A stretch of 64,000 bases of DNA from Sclerotiophoma versabilis. Lineage: Eukaryota; Ascomycota; Dothideomycetes; Pleosporales; Didymellaceae. Under the pieces are notes generated by a model. That model ran no database searches, was not told the DNA's origin, and saw nothing but the letters and a program-made list of their open reading frames with translations. Shown one piece after another: positions 57,839 through 64,000 of the stretch (within the stretch, counting starts at the first letter, position 1; every line of letters begins with the position of its first letter). A program made the translations under genes and the position numbers. The stretch lies in assembly GCA_012274445.1 (NCBI GenBank), contig JAAROD010000011.1, positions 62,001 through 126,000 on the forward strand, in the 5' to 3' direction.

Positions 57839-59137
57839 TCAAGTTCCAATCTCCTCCAAAACATCGTTCATGCCCACCCTCCTCCACCCCTCCGGTGTGA
57901 TTTCCTTCACCATCTCCAACGAGAGATACTCGCCCTTCCCCCTCCTCACCTCCGCACCCATCAGCCTGATCCCCATGCTCTCCTCATTGACCCATGTCCT
58001 CAGCGTCTTCCTCGGATTGTCTTCTCTCCACTGTTTACTAGTCTTCAGATACGCCAGCGGCTTTTCCACGCACCCGACTGCGAAACTCGCCTTCCCTGCG
58101 CGCGCATCCGCCAGCACCACCGCCGGTAGTCTTGCACCCCCACGCACTTCGCGCCACAGCCGGCCCTCAGCAATGGCCTCGATATTCACCGGCACACTCA
58201 TGACCTCCGTCCTGTCGCGGAGCCGCAGCACGCACGAGCCACGGATCATGGCTTCCATCCAGACGGCGCGGTGGGGGAGGGCGAGGCTAGTTTGTGCGCG
58301 CATGTCGACACGAATATGCGCTTGCCAGAGGGAAAGGTCGTTGTCGTTTCTGTCTGTTGTTGTGAAGGCGTAGACTTGTGCGTCGGTGGGAACGGCGTTA
58401 GGTGTTGCGACGAGTCTTTGCAGATTACTGATGACGATGGCCCAGAGAAGGTCGTGGTATTCGTGCGTTATGGGGCTTAGGATTGGGCAGCGGCATGTAG
58501 GCAAGGGCACGCCGGGCGGGCGGGCGCAGATGTAGATGAAGGACTTGAGATGCGGGAGGCTTATTGTGTGGTCCGGTGTCGAGGGGTCGGTGAAAAGCGT
58601 ATCACAGCTTCGTACGCGGAGGCGTACATGCTGCATTCTCGGAAGTACTCTACGAAGGGAGTCGCAGAGATGCGTTGCATCTCCTTCCGCGCGTACATCG
58701 TAGCTGAAAGTATCGAGTTCGAGGTTCGCGCAGGACGGTGGTAACGACTCCACGAGTCGAACTAGAGTCGACTGCGGAACTATTTTGTGGTATCCTTTAC
58801 CGAGCCAGAAAGAGAAAGAGCGGAGATTGGAGAAGTGAGAGAGTAAGGGGACTAGCTGTGAGACTTGCTCGAGGTCTTCGTATGGCTGGAGAGATATCGT
58901 GATGGAATGGATATACGCTGCATATCTCCCCGGATCCAGATGCTCACAGAAGCGAATCAAACTGTTATGCGTAAGAGCGACGTTCCCGTACAGAAGAGGC
59001 GTGGTGGCCTCCCGCCAACGGCGGTTCACCAACAAACATGAAGTGAGGTCTTGAGTGGTGTCGCTGATCTGTTTGAGCTGTGTGAGTATCTCGACTAGGA
59101 CATCGTTAGGGGAATTAGAGAAAGATGAAGTAGTCAT
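57839..59137 (-). CDS. F-box-like protein
   Basis: A single exon encodes 432 residues starting MTTSSFSNSPNDVLVEILTQL at 59137. The N-terminal ~45 residues fit an F-box: SNSPNDVLVEILTQLKQI, then LTSCLLVNRRWREATTPLLYGNVAL. The rest has no repeat domain I can name, although SLQPYEDLEQVSQLVPLLSHFSNLRSFSFWLG and the LPRMQHVRLRVRSC stretch are weakly leucine-rich, as is common in fungal F-box proteins. F-box proteins recruit substrates to SCF ubiquitin ligases; the target is unknown. Codon use is normal and there are no lesions. Its 3' end lies 70 bp from the end of the LysM relic. Confidence 0.82.
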   Translation of the reverse strand: MTTSSFSNSPNDVLVEILTQLKQISDTTQDLTSCLLVNRRWREATTPLLYGNVALTHNSLIRFCEHLDPGRYAAYIHSITISLQPYEDLEQVSQLVPLLSHFSNLRSFSFWLGKGYHKIVPQSTLVRLVESLPPSCANLELDTFSYDVRAEGDATHLCDSLRRVLPRMQHVRLRVRSCDTLFTDPSTPDHTISLPHLKSFIYICARPPGVPLPTCRCPILSPITHEYHDLLWAIVISNLQRLVATPNAVPTDAQVYAFTTTDRNDNDLSLWQAHIRVDMRAQTSLALPHRAVWMEAMIRGSCVLRLRDRTEVMSVPVNIEAIAEGRLWREVRGGARLPAVVLADARAGKASFAVGCVEKPLAYLKTSKQWREDNPRKTLRTWVNEESMGIRLMGAEVRRGKGEYLSLEMVKEITPEGWRRVGMNDVLEEIGT

Positions 59138-62100
59138 TGTAAGGCAGGGTATCAATGCTGAGGTCACCTTACCAAGGGCGTCGTCTCACATATACATACC
59201 GCGCCAAGCTCTGGCTAGACAGGGGAGTGCTTTAGCGTAAGGGCCACCCTGGCAATCCTGTTAATCACTTCTTACCCCTGCTTAGCGTCCTGGGGGATTC
59301 GTAGGGTCTGTTCGTCTAATGGAACGCTCAGTGCAGGTCAAAACTTGTATGGGTGGGCACATATTTGATGGACAGACTTTGTTACACTCCAACATCACGC
59401 TCCACATACCGCTTGGTGACATCCCACACATGCAGCTACTGTTGTAATATATAATCCTCTACTTGGAAGGCAAATTTGCACTTCTGCATCACATCCACCG
59501 CGCTTTGCAGTTCGTGAGATCGACATCCTATCTCATCCGCGGCGTCCTCCTTACCTCGAGGCTGCCGAATACGCTTCCTCGTCGCCTATCGTTCGTCTCC
59601 ATGAGCTTGACCGGCTTGGTGCCCACTTTGCGCTCGAAGATATGCATCAAGAGTGCATGCACTGCGCGTTGGACGTTGCTTGCGATTTCTGTGCCCAACA
59701 AAGTGTGCGAATACTTCTTTCAAGTGCTCGAACTCTGCATCAGGGAAGTTTGAATAGCCGTCTAGCACAGTATCACATGGCGCCAAGTGATTATACCGGT
59801 ATTCTCCTGCTGTGTGTCCTTTTCAAGCTTGATTTATGACTAAACAATGTCCTCGCACAGCAGAATGAGAGCCTTCTCTGTTTTGGCGCGCCACGCCGCA
59901 TGATCATCTGATGTGTTGTGGTACATGCGGAACAGGATGCTGACATAGACACTGGCAACCCCAGACTCCTGCTCAAGCAGATCGGGTAGCTGCTTTGTAA
60001 CTTTCTCTCTAATGAGACGCAAATGCAGGTTGCAGTTGGCGTTAAAGCGCTTAGTAAAGTAGTATAACTTCTTAAGCACAGCTATCAGACGCAGAAGTTT
60101 GTCTAACGGGATGTGCAAGTAAACAAGTTTGTTGCTAAAGAGCTCCTGTACAGTTTCAGCTATAAGCAGTCGCAGAACGCATTTTATAATGATCTAGTTA
60201 CAGAATTAGCGCCGCGCGGTAGTTACGACAACTGGTAGTTGCTGTTTGCTGTTGTCCGGGCGGTAGTCCTTAAGCTTATCAGTCTGTCGCGTGGGTACGT
60301 CGCCGACTGTAGCTTTGGTGATAAGTGACCATTAATACTAAGGCTTTTAAAGGCTCCTGGCAGCTGAGAGGATATTGTGGTTTCTATGTTGATACTAGCA
60401 GACTTGGCGATAGATTTTGTATTGTTAGACGACATACTGCGTGTACTGTAAAGAGTTGTAGAGGCAGAGCTGGAGGTCGTGGCGGAGAAGAGTGCTGTAG
60501 CTTTAGTGCGATATTAAATATTAACGAACGCTTTAACAATGTGCCTGTAGTATTGTATCTGAAACTTCTAGACGTTTTGTAGGACCAGCCGTTGCGGGCA
60601 GTCCCTGCTAATGCATGCGAGAGTGTTGTTCTTATAGCGGATACAGAGAGCTAGGAGATCAAAAAGTTAATTAACCCTGTAATCTAGTAGGTTAAAGAGG
60701 TACGTAAAGAGCTTAATTATGTTTCAAAGCGCCTAGATTATTGTTGTTGGAAGCTACACAGATAACTCTTTGTAATTTAGAGCCGTTTTCGTCTCTGATT
60801 TTGACTTTAGCACTATAAGAACTAGGTAAGATAGCTGTTGTTAAAGGCTGTTCAAGAACTCTTGGAGGAAGTTGCTACTGTAGCTACTTAAAGTATTGAT
60901 AGAGAACTTAGCGCTCTCAAGTGCACTCCTAAATCCTCGCCAGTTATGAGAAAGTCGTAGAGGTAGCGTATCAGATTAATCCAAGCGCTCTAACGAGTCT
61001 AAAACCTCCAATACAAGCGCTTCAAGTAAGTAACTGCAAATTACAAAGGAACAGATAATAGAGTAGGTTAAAGGCAGACAAATTCCTTCAGCTAGAGTTA
61101 ACGTGCTAACTTGGCAATAGATCTATCCCAGCAACCGCGGGCGCGAGCTTCCAGGAACTTTTAATCACAAGGTGCTTTCAGAATTGTGCCACGAGCAATG
61201 CAGTTAACAAAATGACATTTCTAGAGACCATTTACGCGCAGTGTCCTTAATTAAGACCAGCTTTGTTCGCGCAGTCCTACATGTTCAGAACGCCCATACC
61301 AATGCTTCAAACAAGCAACTGCAAATTTCTATAAATCATGCAATACGTAAGTCAATCTAAAGGGACTCTGCTCTTCTTTACAAGCCGGAGTTGTGGTAGA
61401 TATGACAGAGCAAGCTTGCAAAGAATCTGCAACAGCGCTAAATGCTTACTACAAGGTAACATCAGCTACAACTGCACATCAAGAATTAAACTAAAATTTG
61501 TCCAGGTTACAACAAAGATGTTCGTCGATAAAGTATGTCACCTGATCGTAGAATGCCATCTGATCAGTCGCCTGGTGGTATTGTTCCATCCTGTGTGTAT
61601 TGGACAGCTATCTGACAATGAGTTTCTCAGTAATTAGACTTACAGGCAACGAAGAAGGTATTCAAAGAAAGCATCCGCGAGCTTGATGACTAAAGAAAGC
61701 AAGGATGTTGTCGCGGTACAGCATAATAGATCATGCCCAACGTGGTTGGGATGATCCATGCGAGCTTGTGGTCAACATCAGGAGCACGTGACCAGCAGCT
61801 GAGAAGAGCCCTCGGAGCAGGACATATCTTGCTCCGAAGCTTTAGTATATCAGGTAGTTTCATCTGATCATGAACAAGATCAGTGGTCCATACATCGATC
61901 ACCTGAACATACACTCTTAAACTCCTCAAATCCTTCATGGATGTTTAATAGAGTTACTAGCTGAGAAGGTACCCACTTAAAACAACGCTTAGAAGATGAT
62001 ATAAGACACAGGCAGAGAGGGCATGGGTACATTCGTTCGATCCTGAAGGTAACAGTCTTGACCATTGACGACACTCCCTCTAGAGAGTTGACGGCACTTT

Positions 62101-64000
62101 CTATTCGACCCGCGAGCCGTGTACTACTGCTCGATTTTATCGACGAATTTCGCGTTCTTTCTTGAAGCGAAAAATGACTGTGTCCTCTGTGAAATGTGCT
62201 CCTGGTATCACATGGCAACGACCGAGAAGAATTTGACCGATAATAGGGCCACCAGCTCTTGAAGTATCTAGTCTCTTGTGAGCTATCTGCTTTGCTAGAA
62301 AATAGGCTACTAGTCTTGTTAGATAGGTGGGCCGCTGAGGAGATTGTCGATGAAAACTTTAGACAGATAGAAGTAGCACTGAGCAGCATTGTGGTACTCA
62401 ACGAACATAGATTTAGTTGCCTCGGTTATTTCTATGCTGCTTGCCTTTGTTTATGCGGCAAGTGTTGACCTAGAAGTATTGGAGGCTGTCTACAGCAGCC
62501 TAATCTGCGCAGAACCGGGGCTTCTTGAAATCTGCCTTGGACGTCCCTGTGTCTTTCTCTAGATATGCTAAAATAACTTCTTTATAGTCTGTGCCCTAAG
62601 TATGAGAAAAGATAGCATGTGAGGGATAACGTCATTTAGGAACTGCTTCGAAGTATGTCTGCCATTATCGTCGCGTTGCAGAAGGTACATGGCAAGTAGA
62701 CTAAAACAGATGAGCAGCTCCAAGTGAGATGTTCTTCTAGTGGAAGAGAGCAGATTGTGGGTACAAGGCGATCGAAATTATAGCATGCAACAACTGTTCC
62801 ATGCCACAACCGCTTCGCAGCCATGCAGCAAGAGGCAGAGTTAGCCAGATCTGTTAAAACGGAGGGTTTCTTGGAGAATGCAGAACCCTATGTACAGTAT
62901 TAGAACTTGTGAGAAAGATGTGTACAAAAATAAGCAATATAGTGTAGTAATCTCTTCTTGCTTAGCAAAGTGCTGTTATAATCTTGATCCAATAATTGTA
63001 TAGTATATTGCTTAGCGCGCTCTTTCTGGCAATAGACCACACATTATGCACAAGTTAGAGAAGATAACTAAAGGCCGTGCAAAAGGCGTTCATCACAGCC
63101 AAGACCTCTATGCGGATCTACCACTTAACAAGAAGCGTAGTGTAAAGGAACTGTGTAAGGAGAACAAGTAAGGTGCAAGATCTAGATACATACTAGTTAT
63201 GTCACCAGCTAGCTCTAGAGACAAACCCAAGAAATTGGCCTAAAAGTACAAAATGCTTACAAGAGGTCTTTAATGTGCTAGAGCAGCAGTTACCTTAATA
63301 AGGTTTAGGACTAAGTGATTAAGACATGAAAGAGCCTTCTGCCTAGCACGACTAGATTCGCTCCGCACGTGTTGATTCATCGCTGTGTCTCTTGGCATAG
63401 CGCTGACTGTGGCATTGCTACGCATCGGTTCTGATGGCGTACTGAAAAGTATACCTTGCAGTGGAACAAAAGCAGTCCGCACTTTGGAGACCATGACAAA
63501 AACATACAACAGCGGGTATTCGCTAGTGGTCACCCACCTAACTACTAATCCGCCGGTACGTTGCTTAAATAGGGCTGAGCGAACGGGAAGCCTTGTTTTC
63601 AACGTCCTATGGTCGTATGTGGTATTACCTCTAATGTTTTGATATATATCCCTCATGTTTTGAGTTTTCACAATGCATCATCACTTGTCTCGAATATCGA
63701 AAACACCTCTGACCCCAGCACGATATGCGACACGCTCCGCGTCCTGCAGATTGAAGCTAAGGCGACGACAGAAAACACCGCACCGATCCTCGATCCGGAA
63801 TGCATATTCAGGCGGGCCGCCAAGTCTACCTAGTGGTTCAAAGAAAGGCAAGAGCGTCCATAATAGAAGGTGGAACCGTTTGGCGCAGCAGATGCACACT
63901 TGGCAGCCAATGTGCCCTGTTTGACAAACAACCTGGGTCTACCGCGAGCCGCGTACAGCAGGCGTCATGTCTTGGCTGAGACACTTGTCGTAAGTCATTA
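59138..64000. other. AT-richer, gene-poor terminal region, probable degraded repeat DNA
   Basis: No gene is supported in 4.9 kb. From about 60.2 kb the sequence is rich in TA steps (taa, tta, ttaa) and stops in all frames. Short protein-like fragments occur at 59586-60118 on the minus strand (FRMYHNTSDDHAAWRAKTEK) and at 63050-63170 on the plus strand (LNKKRSVKELCKENK), but none identifies an element family. A diverged direct repeat is listed separately. The pattern suggests old transposon DNA that has been mutated by RIP, but terminal repeats or target-site duplications were not found. Confidence 0.5.
61019..61327 (+). repeat. Diverged 24-bp direct repeat
   Basis: gcttcaagtaagtaactgca (61019 on) and gcttcaaacaagcaactgca (61304 on) match over 24 bp, including the following aatt, with three differences. 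Two of them are T versus C before A. The spacing is about 285 bp. Confidence 0.65.

Noticed and set aside
1..64000. CRISPR arrays, insertion sequences or bacterial operons
   Set aside because: No regularly spaced repeats or bacterial gene organisation; the spliced genes show that this is eukaryotic DNA.

Overview
The window is fungal nuclear DNA, most likely from a filamentous ascomycete of the Dothideomycetes (Pleosporales-like). Most genes carry 1-4 short introns of about 45-60 bp with GT-AG ends and CTRAY-type branch sites. The gene set includes an AspA/Cdc11 septin, a DFG5-type GH76 enzyme, a PROPPIN, Lag1 ceramide synthase, a PL4 pectin lyase, a DUF6536 pair, lineage-type kinases and a LysM effector relic. 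The genus assignment is inference.

Layout, left to right. 0-6.5 kb: the 3' end of a biotin-dependent carboxylase beta subunit (MCC type), a GPI-type GH76 alpha-1,6-mannanase (DFG5/DCW1), an atypical tyrosine phosphatase and a very intron-rich PQ-loop membrane protein. 6.5-9.7 kb: no gene seen. 9.7-18 kb: a housekeeping block with septin AspA (-), PROPPIN Hsv2 (+), ceramide synthase (-) and a Bax-inhibitor-family protein (-). 18.7-24 kb: two diverged tandem DUF6536 membrane-protein genes, the first broken. 25.6-35 kb: a secreted rhamnogalacturonan lyase, a DUR3 urea transporter, an AtuA-domain protein and a DHA1 drug/polyamine-type MFS exporter. 35-38.8 kb: no gene seen. 38.8-40.6 kb: an anion:cation symporter MFS permease.

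41-43.3 kb holds two tandem protein kinase genes that both carry disabling mutations. 45.7-51.5 kb has a BTB/POZ protein and the ubiquitin-handling protein Doa1/Ufd3 (PLAA). 53.7-59.1 kb has an unrecognised two-exon small gene, a DUF2237 protein, a decayed two-LysM effector and an F-box protein. From about 59.2 kb to the end the DNA is AT-richer, has few open frames, contains a diverged direct repeat and looks like degraded repeat DNA.

Taken together this is a normal mosaic: housekeeping genes on the left, and nutrient acquisition and transport in the middle (pectin lyase, urea uptake with GATA-factor motifs upstream, two MFS carriers, CoA-ester catabolism). The right side degrades into pseudogenes, relics and repeat-like DNA, as expected near a repeat island. 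I did not find a convincing new multi-gene system. The most informative signals are the gene decay and some unusual exon structures: an 11-nt exon, a probable GC-AG intron and a 9-nt coding first exon.
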